Below, piece by piece: positions 1-8,715 of a stretch of 10,850 nucleotides of DNA (position 1 is the stretch's first letter; the number at the start of each line of letters is the position of its first letter). Under the pieces are notes generated by a model that saw nothing but the letters and a program-made list of their open reading frames with translations, was not told the DNA's origin and searched no databases. Origin of the DNA: Bacteroidales bacterium (lineage in GTDB: Bacteria; Bacteroidota; Bacteroidia; Bacteroidales; JAAUTT01); assembly GCA_025350365.1 (NCBI GenBank), contig JANXXY010000385.1:1-10850 (forward strand), read 5' to 3'. The translations under genes and the position numbers were made by a program.

Positions 1-3000
1 TGCTGCTATTATTCGGATTATTTAATTTATCTGCCAAATCCTATTCTCAGGAGAGCAGATTGTCTTTTTCATTAAAAGACGCATCTATCCAAGAAGTTCT
101 GGATGTGCTAGAAAAAAGCACCAATTTAAAGTTCCTTTACCGGAACGAGACTATCTCTTCTCAAAAGGTTACCATTCTGGCCAAGGATGCAACCATTGAT
201 GAAATTCTGTCACAAACATTGGCAAATACCGATGTTTCGTACAAATTGTTATCGAACAATCTGGTTGTAATTACTCCTAAAGGATATTTACAGCAGGTTA
301 CCATTGCCGGTAAGGTAATTGACGCAGATGGAATAGCCATGCCTGGCGTTAATGTTACCGTAAAAGGCACTACACTGGGGGTTATAACTGATGCCGACGG
401 AAAGTATTCCATTAAAGTGGGCGATTCGAATGCTATTTTGATATTTTCATTTGTAGGTTATACCTCCGAAGAAATTGCCGTTCAGGGAAGAACACAAATT
501 GACCTGACCCTGACGACAGATATTAAAAAATTAGACGAAATAGTTGTTGTGGGTTATGGTACTCAAAAAAGAGTTACTGCAACTGGTTCGGTAGTTTCTG
601 CCAGGGGCGATGATATTAAACAATCACCCGGAACTAATTTAACCAATAATCTGGTTGGCCGCCTTCCTGGTCTTACCGCTGTTTCAAGAAGCGGCGAACC
701 CGGAGCTGATGGCGCTACATTGCGTATCCGTGGTTCCAATACTTTGGGTGACAATACTCCTCTTTATGTAGTGGATGGTATTGCAAACCGTAGCATGGAA
801 CGCATCAATCCCAGTGATATTGAAACTATTACCATTTTAAAAGATGCTTCGGCTGCTATTTATGGATCGCAAGCTGCCAATGGGGTAATACTTATTACCA
901 CCAAACGTGGTAAAATGGGAAAACCCCAAATTACTATCACAGCAAATGCCGGTTTTAATCAACCCACTCGCGTACCAAAAATGGCAAATGCTACCCAATA
1001 TGCTACCATGATGAACGAAATTGCTTATTATAAAAACCAATCAGGAGGTCGTAACCAGAAATATTCAGCTGATGAACTTCAGAAATATAGTGATGGTTCC
1101 GATCCTTGGGGTTACCCCAATACAGATTGGTTTGGTGAAGTATTCAAACCATGGTCAAACCAAAATCAGCAAACGGCTTCTATTTCAGGTGGAACGGAAA
1201 ATATGAAATATTTTATATCATTGGGTGCAAAATTCGAAGACGGATATTATAAACACAGCGCAACCAATTACAAACAATATAATTTCCGAACTAATATTGA
1301 TGGTAAGGTAAATAAATATATTAATGTTGCTTTTGATGTTGCCGGTAGAGAAGAGTTGAAAAATTATCCTACACGTTCAGCTGGTTCGATTTTTCGTATG
1401 TTAATGCGTGGTAAACCAAACATGCCGGCTTACTGGCCCGATGGAACTCCCGGACCTGATATCGAATATGGTGATAATCCTTCTGTTACTTCAACAGATG
1501 CTACCGGATATGATAGAACTAAAACCTATGTTCTTGAAAGTAATTTACGAACAACAATTGTTATTCCATGGGTTAGTGGATTATCAGTTGAGGCGAATGC
1601 CTCAATTGATAAAACATTTAATTTTCATAAAAAATTCGAAACTCCATGGTATTTATATACTTGGGATCAAAAACCCGATCACATTACTACAAAAGGTATC
1701 CGAGGCTTAGCGGCTCCTCAACTAACTGAAGACATGTCTGATGCCCAAACTATTACAATTAACGCTTATGCTACCTATGAAAAGACATTGTTAGGCAAGC
1801 ACAATATTAAAGTAATGGTTGGTACCGAAAGAAGAAGTGGAATGAATGATAATTTCAATGCTTTCCGTAAAAATTATATTTCCGGAGCAATTGATCAATT
1901 ATTTGCCGGCGCTAATGATCAATATATGACCAATGGGGGATCGGCAGGTCAAAATGCTTACTTGAGTTATTTTGGTCGTGTTAATTACGATTTTAACCGG
2001 AAGTACATGGTCGAATTTCTTTGGAGATACGATGGTTCATATAAGTTTCCAACTACCAAACAATTTGGTTTCTTTCCTGGTATTTCTGCAGGATGGCGTA
2101 TTTCAGAAGAAGGTTTCTGGAAAAACAATCTTTCTTTCTTTGACGACTTCAAAATACGTGGATCATGGGGTCAAACAGGAAATGATCGTATTAATGAATA
2201 CCAATACTTAACCACTTACGGCTTTTTGGACAACAAAAGCTATGTTTTTAATGGTGTTGAAAACAAAATAATGAATGAAACTAAAATTCCAAACCCTAAT
2301 GTAACTTGGGAAATAGCCAATCAGGCTAATATTGGGTTTGATGCATCTTTCTTTAATAATAAATTAACAGTTACTGCTGACTATTTTAATAACATTCGTT
2401 CACAAATTCTAATTCAGAGGAATGCATCTGTTCCAAGTTCCTCGGGTCTGACGTTACCTCCAGAAAATATTGGAAAAGTTCAAAACCGTGGTTTTGAGGG
2501 CATTATTTCATACCACAACCAGTTGGGCGATCTTAAATACGACTTATCGGTAAATGGAAGCTATTCAAAGAATAAAGTTATTTTTTGGGATGAAACACCA
2601 GGGCTTCCTGAATATCAGCAAAATACAGGAAAACCAATGCCATCATACAATAATACTGATAAGTATTTTTATGACGAGAAATATTATCAGGCAACTGGTA
2701 TTTTTAAAGATCAGGCTGCTATTGATGCATACCCTCATTGGGCTGGCGCTCAACCTGGCGATATCATTTTCCAAGATGTTAATGGGGATGGCAAAATTGA
2801 TGGGTTAGATAAGGTAAGAAGTGAACATAACAACATGCCGCGATTTGTTGGTGGTTTTACCATTAACCTTCAGTTCAAGCAATTTGATTTTGCAGTTCTG
2901 ATGCAGGGTGCTCTTGGTGCCCAGCAATACATTTCACCGGAATCGGGTGAAATTGGTAATTATTACAAAGACTTTGCCGATAATCGCTGGACACCTGAAA

Positions 3001-3296
3001 ACATCGATGCTTCGTATCCAAGAACATTTAACCGTGATGAAGAATACTGGAGAAGCCAGTCAAATACATTTTGGCTTAGAAAAACGGATTATATTCGTTT
3101 GAAAAACATCGAAGTAGGGTATAATTTACCATTAAAAGCCAATAAAATGTTGGGTATCGGAGGTCTTCGAATTTATGTTAACGGCCTGAACTTATTCACT
3201 GCCGACAAAGCTAAAATTATTGACCCGGAAACAGAAGGTGGAACATCTTACCCTCTTCAACGGGTTGTTAACGCTGGTTTAACTATCACATTCTAA
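1..3296 (+). CDS. SusC/RagA-family TonB-dependent outer-membrane receptor with STN domain (5' partial)
   Basis: TonB-dependent outer-membrane transporter that imports oligosaccharides delivered by its SusD partner. The reading frame is open from the window edge: the first complete codon is at nt 3 and the visible start is the hydrophobic part and end of a signal peptide (LLLFGLFNLSAKSYSQ), so the true start lies upstream. The TTG at nt 60 is not the start. Counting nt 3 as residue 1, 1097 residues are visible: STN domain about 21-93, carboxypeptidase-regulatory-like beta-sandwich about 99-178, TonB-box-like EIVVVGYGTQ at 179-188, plug domain about 190-310 with LYVVDGI at 254-260 and the SusC/RagA signature around 278-304, then a 22-strand-type barrel ending in aromatic TITF. 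An Asp-rich DVNGDGKIDGLD loop lies at nt 2775-2810, as in many SusC proteins. The STN domain marks the subgroup that also signals to an anti-sigma factor. The family is certain; the substrate cannot be read from the sequence. Confidence 0.96.
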   Translation, partial: LLLFGLFNLSAKSYSQESRLSFSLKDASIQEVLDVLEKSTNLKFLYRNETISSQKVTILAKDATIDEILSQTLANTDVSYKLLSNNLVVITPKGYLQQVTIAGKVIDADGIAMPGVNVTVKGTTLGVITDADGKYSIKVGDSNAILIFSFVGYTSEEIAVQGRTQIDLTLTTDIKKLDEIVVVGYGTQKRVTATGSVVSARGDDIKQSPGTNLTNNLVGRLPGLTAVSRSGEPGADGATLRIRGSNTLGDNTPLYVVDGIANRSMERINPSDIETITILKDASAAIYGSQAANGVILITTKRGKMGKPQITITANAGFNQPTRVPKMANATQYATMMNEIAYYKNQSGGRNQKYSADELQKYSDGSDPWGYPNTDWFGEVFKPWSNQNQQTASISGGTENMKYFISLGAKFEDGYYKHSATNYKQYNFRTNIDGKVNKYINVAFDVAGREELKNYPTRSAGSIFRMLMRGKPNMPAYWPDGTPGPDIEYGDNPSVTSTDATGYDRTKTYVLESNLRTTIVIPWVSGLSVEANASIDKTFNFHKKFETPWYLYTWDQKPDHITTKGIRGLAAPQLTEDMSDAQTITINAYATYEKTLLGKHNIKVMVGTERRSGMNDNFNAFRKNYISGAIDQLFAGANDQYMTNGGSAGQNAYLSYFGRVNYDFNRKYMVEFLWRYDGSYKFPTTKQFGFFPGISAGWRISEEGFWKNNLSFFDDFKIRGSWGQTGNDRINEYQYLTTYGFLDNKSYVFNGVENKIMNETKIPNPNVTWEIANQANIGFDASFFNNKLTVTADYFNNIRSQILIQRNASVPSSSGLTLPPENIGKVQNRGFEGIISYHNQLGDLKYDLSVNGSYSKNKVIFWDETPGLPEYQQNTGKPMPSYNNTDKYFYDEKYYQATGIFKDQAAIDAYPHWAGAQPGDIIFQDVNGDGKIDGLDKVRSEHNNMPRFVGGFTINLQFKQFDFAVLMQGALGAQQYISPESGEIGNYYKDFADNRWTPENIDASYPRTFNRDEEYWRSQSNTFWLRKTDYIRLKNIEVGYNLPLKANKMLGIGGLRIYVNGLNLFTADKAKIIDPETEGGTSYPLQRVVNAGLTITF

Positions 3297-3309
3297 AAAA
3301 TTAATAAAT

Positions 3310-5172
3310 ATGAAAAAGACAGTTAATATATTGATAATCTTTGCGATTGTCGCAATCCTTTTCTCCTGTACCAAAAAGGAAGAATTTCTGGATAAAAAAC
3401 CATTGGCAGACTTTTCTGAAGATGCAGTATGGAATGATCCTACCCTTATTGAAACATTTGTAAATAGTATGTACCGGAGTGCATTGGGTTACCCATTCGC
3501 TATTGAACGGCTTTCAGATTATACTGACGAATCTCATTTTACTGCGGATTGGGATGTAACCAACTTTAACAAAAGTTTAATGACCTCTGATGGTCTTTTG
3601 GGCTGGGGGACTGATTGGGGAAACGGAGATCCAACGGCAAATACTTTGCATTATCGCTGGGCACCACTCTATGCCAATATTCGACGTGCGAATATCTTCT
3701 TTTCGAAAATAAATTCCGTTAAAGCTGATGATCAGATAACCAAGGATAAAATTACCGATTTAAAAGGTCAAGCATATTTTATGCGTGCATGGACTTATAA
3801 TTATTTAACTGCTCTCTATGGTGGTGTTCCTTTGATCACGCGTCCTTATGGATTAACCGACAGTTTCACCATTGCGCGAAACACCTACGAAGAGTGTATC
3901 AATTTTGTTGTTGGACAGCTTGATTCTGCAGCCATATATTTGCCATTAAAAGCTGCAATACCTGTACGTGTGACAAAAGGAGCTGCGTTGGCATTTAAAG
4001 CCCGAGTATTACTTTATGCAGCAAGTGATTTGCACAATTCCACAAAAAACAATGTGGTTACCAGTGGTTTTGCAAAGCCTGAATTGTTGGGTTATGTTGG
4101 CGGTGATGCAAATGCCCGATGGAATGCTGTTAAAAAAGCAGCTAAGGACGTGATGGACTTAAATATATACAGTTTGTACAAAGGTACACCTGCTGTAGCC
4201 GATTCTGTTGCTCAGAATTTCGTTGAATTATTTACCTCAAAAGGAACAGCGGAGGATATTTTGCTTCAATTTTTTTCGCCGAAAACAGATGAAAGCTGGT
4301 CTGGTTATAATCCGGCTTTATATTCTGGCCCCAATGGTTATCATAACTGGGGAAATAATTGTCCACTTGGTGATTTGGTTGATGATTATGAAATGAAGGA
4401 TGGAAGCAAATTTGACTGGAATAATCCTGCACAAAAAACGAATCCTTACATCAACCGCGATTCCCGTTTTTATGCTACCATTCTTTACGAAGGCGTACAA
4501 TGGAGAAAACGTCCTGATGATGCATTAAAGATTGATCAGTTCAGCAAAATACAGGTTGGTCACGTATATGACTTAGCTGGAAAGATGATTTCTCCAGGTT
4601 TGGATACACGCGAAGGGCCTATTGAAAACTGGAATGGCGGAAAAACGGGATATTACGTAAGAAAATGGGTTGATCCTACGCTTGATCCTCAATTTGTTAA
4701 ACAGGATGTTCCATTTAAGCATATCAGATATGCAGAAATTCTGTTAAACTATGCTGAAGCATGCATTGAATTAGGTCAGGATGCAGAAGCCATGACCTAT
4801 ATTAACATGATACGTACCCGTGCGGGGCAACCCAATTTATCGGCTTTAACAGGTGATGCATTGCGTCAGGCCTATCGTCATGAGCGTCGAATTGAATTTG
4901 CTTATGAGGATCAACGATTCTGGGATGTGCGCCGCTGGTTGATTGGATCGGCAGCTAATCATCAAACACATGGCGTAGATGTTCGTTATGTAACTTCAGA
5001 AGCCGTTGCCAACTATAGAAAGGCTGATGGCACTACTTATGGAGTTCCGATATTTAGCAAAAAAGATATAGGAGGTGATGCCAGAGGATGGGATAACAAA
5101 ATCTATTTCTTTCCTATAATGCGTGATGAGCTGAGCAAAAATTATAAGCTTATCCAGAATCCAGGATATTAA
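3310..5172 (+). CDS. SusD/RagB-family glycan-binding surface lipoprotein
   Basis: Surface lipoprotein that caps the SusC barrel and binds the incoming glycan. The 620-residue protein starts with a lipoprotein signal peptide (hydrophobic residues 5-18, lipobox LFSC with Cys20). The following TKKEE is the kind of charged stretch that directs lipoproteins to the cell surface in Bacteroidota. The N-terminal SusD-like domain spans about 25-220. The C-terminal SusD domain includes a TPR-type helix pair at 471-506 (HIRYAEILLNYAEA onward), the family hallmark HERRIEF at 524-530, RFWDVRRW at 536-543, and the terminal QNPGY. It begins 13 bp after the susC stop with only an A/T-rich spacer, so the two are almost certainly one transcript and one complex. 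At 620 residues it is slightly longer than the 500-600 usual for the family. Ligand specificity cannot be inferred. Confidence 0.96.
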   Translation: MKKTVNILIIFAIVAILFSCTKKEEFLDKKPLADFSEDAVWNDPTLIETFVNSMYRSALGYPFAIERLSDYTDESHFTADWDVTNFNKSLMTSDGLLGWGTDWGNGDPTANTLHYRWAPLYANIRRANIFFSKINSVKADDQITKDKITDLKGQAYFMRAWTYNYLTALYGGVPLITRPYGLTDSFTIARNTYEECINFVVGQLDSAAIYLPLKAAIPVRVTKGAALAFKARVLLYAASDLHNSTKNNVVTSGFAKPELLGYVGGDANARWNAVKKAAKDVMDLNIYSLYKGTPAVADSVAQNFVELFTSKGTAEDILLQFFSPKTDESWSGYNPALYSGPNGYHNWGNNCPLGDLVDDYEMKDGSKFDWNNPAQKTNPYINRDSRFYATILYEGVQWRKRPDDALKIDQFSKIQVGHVYDLAGKMISPGLDTREGPIENWNGGKTGYYVRKWVDPTLDPQFVKQDVPFKHIRYAEILLNYAEACIELGQDAEAMTYINMIRTRAGQPNLSALTGDALRQAYRHERRIEFAYEDQRFWDVRRWLIGSAANHQTHGVDVRYVTSEAVANYRKADGTTYGVPIFSKKDIGGDARGWDNKIYFFPIMRDELSKNYKLIQNPGY

Positions 5173-5190
5173 TAATTGTTGAAAACTTTC

Positions 5191-5234
5191 AATGGCAAGC
5201 AAGGCTTTTATGCTTTTGCTTGCCATTTTATTTT
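5191..5234 (+). terminator. Intrinsic terminator-like hairpin after susD
   Basis: A perfect 12-bp inverted repeat (aatggcaagcaa at 5191-5202, its reverse complement at 5216-5227) encloses a 13-nt loop and is followed by a T-rich tract (ttattttat). It starts 18 bp after the susD stop. It probably ends or attenuates the susCD transcript, so the downstream hydrolase gene would depend on read-through or its own promoter. The tail contains interrupting A residues, so termination may be partial. Confidence 0.75.
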
Positions 5235-5250
5235 ATCTACTAGTTCTCAG

Positions 5251-5298
5251 AATTCTAATTTTTTACATAACATTTTAGAATTTAGCTTAAAATTAGAA
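5251..5298 (+). other. Two mutually exclusive AT-rich hairpins in the leader before the GH2 gene
   Basis: Two overlapping inverted repeats share their left arm. One pairs aattctaa (5251-5258) with ttagaatt (5275-5282). The other pairs ttctaatttt (5253-5262) with aaaattagaa (5289-5298). Only one can form at a time. The arms are almost entirely A/T, so chance is a real alternative. No conserved riboswitch class is recognisable. Confidence 0.3.
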
Positions 5299-5327
5299 GC
5301 ATACAATTATATCCCTTTACAAGGCTC

Positions 5328-5350
5328 ACCTGTCCCCGTCGGGCAGAGGT
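5328..5350 (+). repeat. Small GC-rich hairpin in the susD-GH2 spacer
   Basis: ctgtcc at 5330-5335 pairs with gggcag at 5341-5346 (five Watson-Crick pairs and one G-T) around a 5-nt loop. The flanks acc and aggt give a looser outer symmetry. It is a GC-rich island in otherwise AT-rich intergenic DNA, about 40 bp before the GH2 start. It may be a decayed repeat unit or a leader structure; its function is unknown. Confidence 0.35.
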
Positions 5351-5386
5351 TGTGGTATATTAAAATAAACAAATACTCAATTAAAA

Positions 5387-8300
5387 ATGAAAAAAACCTT
5401 TTACTTTAGTTTGATTCTATCAGCCTCTATAGCTGTTAGCGGATTTTGCAGCTCATTGGCTCCTCTGGGTAAAACCAGTAAGCGAATGGCTCATTATTAC
5501 ATTATTAAGCCGACTGGCGATACAATAGTTGGAGCCCCGATTCCACCGGAAATAGAGAATCCTGAACTTCTTGGTATTAACAAAGAAGCTGCTCATGCCA
5601 CACTTATGGTATATGGCAACATGGACGAGGCGCTTAAAGCAAACCGCCACGCTTCAACTTTTTGCAAAAGCCTGAACGGTCCATGGAAATTTAACTATGT
5701 TCGACGCCCGGAATTTCGTCCTGTCGATTTTTACAAACCTTCCTTTGATGTATCAGAATGGAAGGAGATTATGGTTCCATCCAACTGGCAGGTTTTGGGA
5801 TATGGAACGCCATATTATCGTAATAACGGCTATATTTTTCAGAAAGATTTTCCAAAAGTAATGTCGGAGCCTCCAAAAAATTTTACTGCCTATGAAGAAC
5901 GTAATCCGGTTGGGAGTTATCGCAGAGAGTTTGAAGTTCCTCAGGATTGGAGCGGTCGCCGGTTATTTCTCAACTTCGATGGAGTAGATGCTGGCTTTTT
6001 TCTTTGGATTAACGGGGAAAAAGTTGGATATAGCGTCAATAGCCGTAACGCTGCCGAATTTGATGTAACCAAATACGTTAAACCCGGCAAAAATATTCTT
6101 GCAGTTGAGGTTTATCGCTTTTGTGCAGGCAGCTATTTGGAAGACCAGGATATGTGGAGACTGAGCGGTATTTTTAGAAATGTAACCATCTGGAGTGCTC
6201 CCGATACACATGTTCGCGACTATTTCATTAAAACAGATCTCGACTCAAAATACAAAGATGCCAAAGTTGATGTAACGGTCAAAATCAAAAATTATGGTTC
6301 CACAAAAGGTATCACTCAAAACCTGACAGCCACACTTTTTGAAGGAACAAATAAGGTTGAAGGCGCTAAAGCTGAGGTTGCAGTTCCGGCATTGAATGCA
6401 GGTGAGGAAAAAATAGTTACACTAACATTTCCTGTAATCAATCCTATCAAGTGGACTGCTGAAACTCCTAAACTGTATACAACGGTCATATCCCTGAACG
6501 AAGGTGTCAAAACCACTGAAATATTATCATCGAAAACCGGTTTTCGTAAAATTGAGATCAAGGGCCGTATATTTATGGTTAACGGAATACCCATCAAGCT
6601 AAAGGGAGTTAACCGTCATGAACATTGGCCGGAAGTTGGCCATGCTATTACCGAGGCACAAATGATCCGCGACCTTGAAGTAATTAAACAAGGCAATTGC
6701 AACCATGTAAGGACCTGTCATTACTCTGATGATCCCCGCTGGTATGAATTATGCGACGAATGGGGCATCTGGCTTGTTGCCGAAGCAAACGTTGAATGTC
6801 ATGGTTATGATGGTCGTTTCGACGAAGAACCACGAATGAAGGCCGCTATCATTGATCGGAATGTGACTAATGTCGAAAATTTCAAGAACCACCCATCGGT
6901 TATTATTTGGTCTCTTGGAAATGAAAACGGAGGAATAGGTTCAAATTTCGTGGACGCAGAAACAGCCATCAAAGCCATTGACCCTACCCGTTTTGTTCAC
7001 TATGAGCGTTTTGGAATCAGCAAAAAAAACCCGGCTGATATCGACTCCAGAATGTATACCAATCCGAAAGAAGTTGAAAGAATAGCTAACGATACCTCCT
7101 TTACCAAGCCGTTCTATTTGTGTGAATATGCTCATGCCATGTTTAATTCCATGGGAGCCATTGGCGAATACAACGATGTTTTTGATAAATATCCTTCCAT
7201 TTTAGGTGGCGCTATATGGGAATATCAGGATCAGGGCTTGTGGAACAGACGAGATCCAAAACATCCTATTCTTGCTTATGGCGGAGGGTTTGGCGAATTT
7301 CCCAACGACCAATATTTTATTCACAAAGGGACTGTGTTCTCTGATCGTTCTCCCAAGCCTCATTATCCCGAGATGAAGAAGGCTTACCAATGGGTGGGCA
7401 TTACAGTTGAAAACGCCGATAAAGGGGTCGTCAAAATATGTAATCGTTACCAGTTTATCAACCTCGATGGCTTTAACGCTTTATGGACTCTTTCGGAAAA
7501 TGGCAAAGAGGTTTCATCTGGCACATTGCCACTTCCAAAAATGGAATCTGGCACTGAACAAATTGTAAAGGTGCCATATACAATAACTAATCCTAAGCCA
7601 GGAGTCGAATATTTTGTTCGAATTTCATTTATTCAAAGGAACGATGAACTATGGGCTAAGAAAGGATTCGAGGTAGCTTCCGAACAATTTTTGATACCTA
7701 TGGCATTGGCAGACAATCCTAAAATTGTATCAAAAACACCAGTGACATTATCCCAAAGCAGTAAAGAAGTTAATGTGAAAGGAACCGACTTTACCATTGT
7801 GTTTGATAAAACGATCGGTACTTTTATCAGCATTAAAAAAGGAAATCAGGACCTTTTAACCAGCTTAGGAGGACCAAGGTTGCACCTATGGCGTGCACCA
7901 CATAAGAACGATGATTGGTATGCCGACCGCGAATGGGTTAAAAATGGATTAAGAGAACTTAAATGGAGTGTAATTGAGACAACCGCTAAACAGATTAATG
8001 CAGGCACCGTTCAGATATCAGTAAAACTAAAGGGCGAAGGCAAAAACAGCTTTGAGGTAACGCATGATGCCGTTTATACCATAACTGGAAATGGCGAAAT
8101 TGCAGTTTCGAATAAGGTTAACTCAAGTAATCCTAAATTAGTGGTTGGAAGAATGGGTGTTCGGTTGATGCTTAATAATCAGCTCAATCAAATCGCCTAC
8201 TTTGGAAGAGGACCTATGGAAAACTACAGCGATCGCAAGCGAGGTTTCGATGTAGCGCTATATAGCAGTTCTATTTTGGAACAACTTACTCCTTATGAAA

Positions 8301-8602
8301 AACCAATGGATTGCGGAAACCATGAGGATGTGAGATGGGTCACCATATCGCAGGAAAATGGAACGGGCATTCATGTTACCAGCGATAAAGATTTGATGCA
8401 AATTACAGCTCTCCCATATACTGATGAGGAGCTTGAAAAGCCTGAATACAAGATAGATCTGCCTCAAAGTAGCGCTACCGTATTATGCATAAGTCATAAA
8501 ACATTAGGAGTGGGTTCTGCCAGTTGCGGACCAAAACCACTTGATCAATATTTGGTTTTTGCCGAACCGGTATCATTCTCTTATATCTTTAAAATATTAT
8601 AG
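5387..8602 (+). CDS. Secreted LacZ-type glycoside hydrolase family 2 (putative beta-galactosidase)
   Basis: Retaining exo-glycosidase expected to remove terminal beta-linked galactose or a related sugar from imported oligosaccharides. The 1071 residues show the full LacZ architecture: signal peptide about 1-22 (MKKTFYFSLILSASIAVSG), jelly-roll sugar-binding domain about 90-275, Ig-like domain about 276-390, TIM barrel about 392-690, a linking beta domain about 690-790, and the C-terminal Bgal_small_N domain about 795-1068. The acid/base is Glu513 in WSLGNENG and the nucleophile Glu580 in CEYAHAM. Magnesium ligands corresponding to E. coli Glu416 and His418 are Glu470 and His472 in VECHG. NRHEH (409-413) and His445 are also kept. 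The E. coli positions Asp201, Asn604 and Trp999 appear changed to Asn218, Lys647 and Cys1047, so a substrate other than lactose is plausible. Cys21 is preceded by Phe, a poor lipobox, so a soluble periplasmic enzyme is favoured. The start codon follows an A-rich leader with no Shine-Dalgarno sequence. Its position after susCD supports a polysaccharide-utilisation role. Confidence 0.93.
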   Translation: MKKTFYFSLILSASIAVSGFCSSLAPLGKTSKRMAHYYIIKPTGDTIVGAPIPPEIENPELLGINKEAAHATLMVYGNMDEALKANRHASTFCKSLNGPWKFNYVRRPEFRPVDFYKPSFDVSEWKEIMVPSNWQVLGYGTPYYRNNGYIFQKDFPKVMSEPPKNFTAYEERNPVGSYRREFEVPQDWSGRRLFLNFDGVDAGFFLWINGEKVGYSVNSRNAAEFDVTKYVKPGKNILAVEVYRFCAGSYLEDQDMWRLSGIFRNVTIWSAPDTHVRDYFIKTDLDSKYKDAKVDVTVKIKNYGSTKGITQNLTATLFEGTNKVEGAKAEVAVPALNAGEEKIVTLTFPVINPIKWTAETPKLYTTVISLNEGVKTTEILSSKTGFRKIEIKGRIFMVNGIPIKLKGVNRHEHWPEVGHAITEAQMIRDLEVIKQGNCNHVRTCHYSDDPRWYELCDEWGIWLVAEANVECHGYDGRFDEEPRMKAAIIDRNVTNVENFKNHPSVIIWSLGNENGGIGSNFVDAETAIKAIDPTRFVHYERFGISKKNPADIDSRMYTNPKEVERIANDTSFTKPFYLCEYAHAMFNSMGAIGEYNDVFDKYPSILGGAIWEYQDQGLWNRRDPKHPILAYGGGFGEFPNDQYFIHKGTVFSDRSPKPHYPEMKKAYQWVGITVENADKGVVKICNRYQFINLDGFNALWTLSENGKEVSSGTLPLPKMESGTEQIVKVPYTITNPKPGVEYFVRISFIQRNDELWAKKGFEVASEQFLIPMALADNPKIVSKTPVTLSQSSKEVNVKGTDFTIVFDKTIGTFISIKKGNQDLLTSLGGPRLHLWRAPHKNDDWYADREWVKNGLRELKWSVIETTAKQINAGTVQISVKLKGEGKNSFEVTHDAVYTITGNGEIAVSNKVNSSNPKLVVGRMGVRLMLNNQLNQIAYFGRGPMENYSDRKRGFDVALYSSSILEQLTPYEKPMDCGNHEDVRWVTISQENGTGIHVTSDKDLMQITALPYTDEELEKPEYKIDLPQSSATVLCISHKTLGVGSASCGPKPLDQYLVFAEPVSFSYIFKIL

Positions 8603-8628
8603 AGCAAGCACAAGACTACAAGTAAAAA

Positions 8629-8691
8629 AATTGTTAAATAGCCACGAATGCACGAATAATTTATTCGTGTATTCGTGGCTATTTAACAATT
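8629..8691. repeat. 63-bp near-perfect palindrome (31-bp arms, 1-nt centre)
   Basis: The left arm 8629-8659 and right arm 8661-8691 are reverse complements over 31 positions, except that G8650 faces T8670, which is still a wobble pair in RNA. The core carries the half-sites ccacgaatgcacgaat and attcgtgtattcgtgg. Such cacgaat-type units recur in intergenic DNA of many Bacteroidota, by recollection only. Seven A residues end inside the left arm (8624-8630), so on the minus strand the stem is followed by a T-run. It could therefore stop antisense transcription into the GH2 gene. It lies 26 bp after the GH2 stop. Confidence 0.9.
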
Positions 8692-8715
8692 ACACCAGTC
8701 ATTTTTTGTTTATCC

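Noticed and set aside
60..62. TTG as the start codon of the susC-like gene
   Set aside because: The same frame stays open to the window edge and the preceding codons encode a typical signal-peptide core ending in AKSYSQ, so the true start is upstream.
1021..3102. Alternative plus-strand open frames of 60-100 codons inside the susC-like gene
   Set aside because: They are offset frames of an intact receptor gene with no recognisable domains.
5176..5409. 77-codon open frame across the susD-GH2 spacer
   Set aside because: It reads through the terminator hairpin and overlaps the GH2 signal peptide in another frame, with low-complexity composition and no family resemblance.
5453..8467. Several 60-93 codon antisense open frames inside the GH2 gene
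   Set aside because: They lie opposite a well-conserved LacZ-type coding sequence, resemble no family and have no start context; they are shadow frames.
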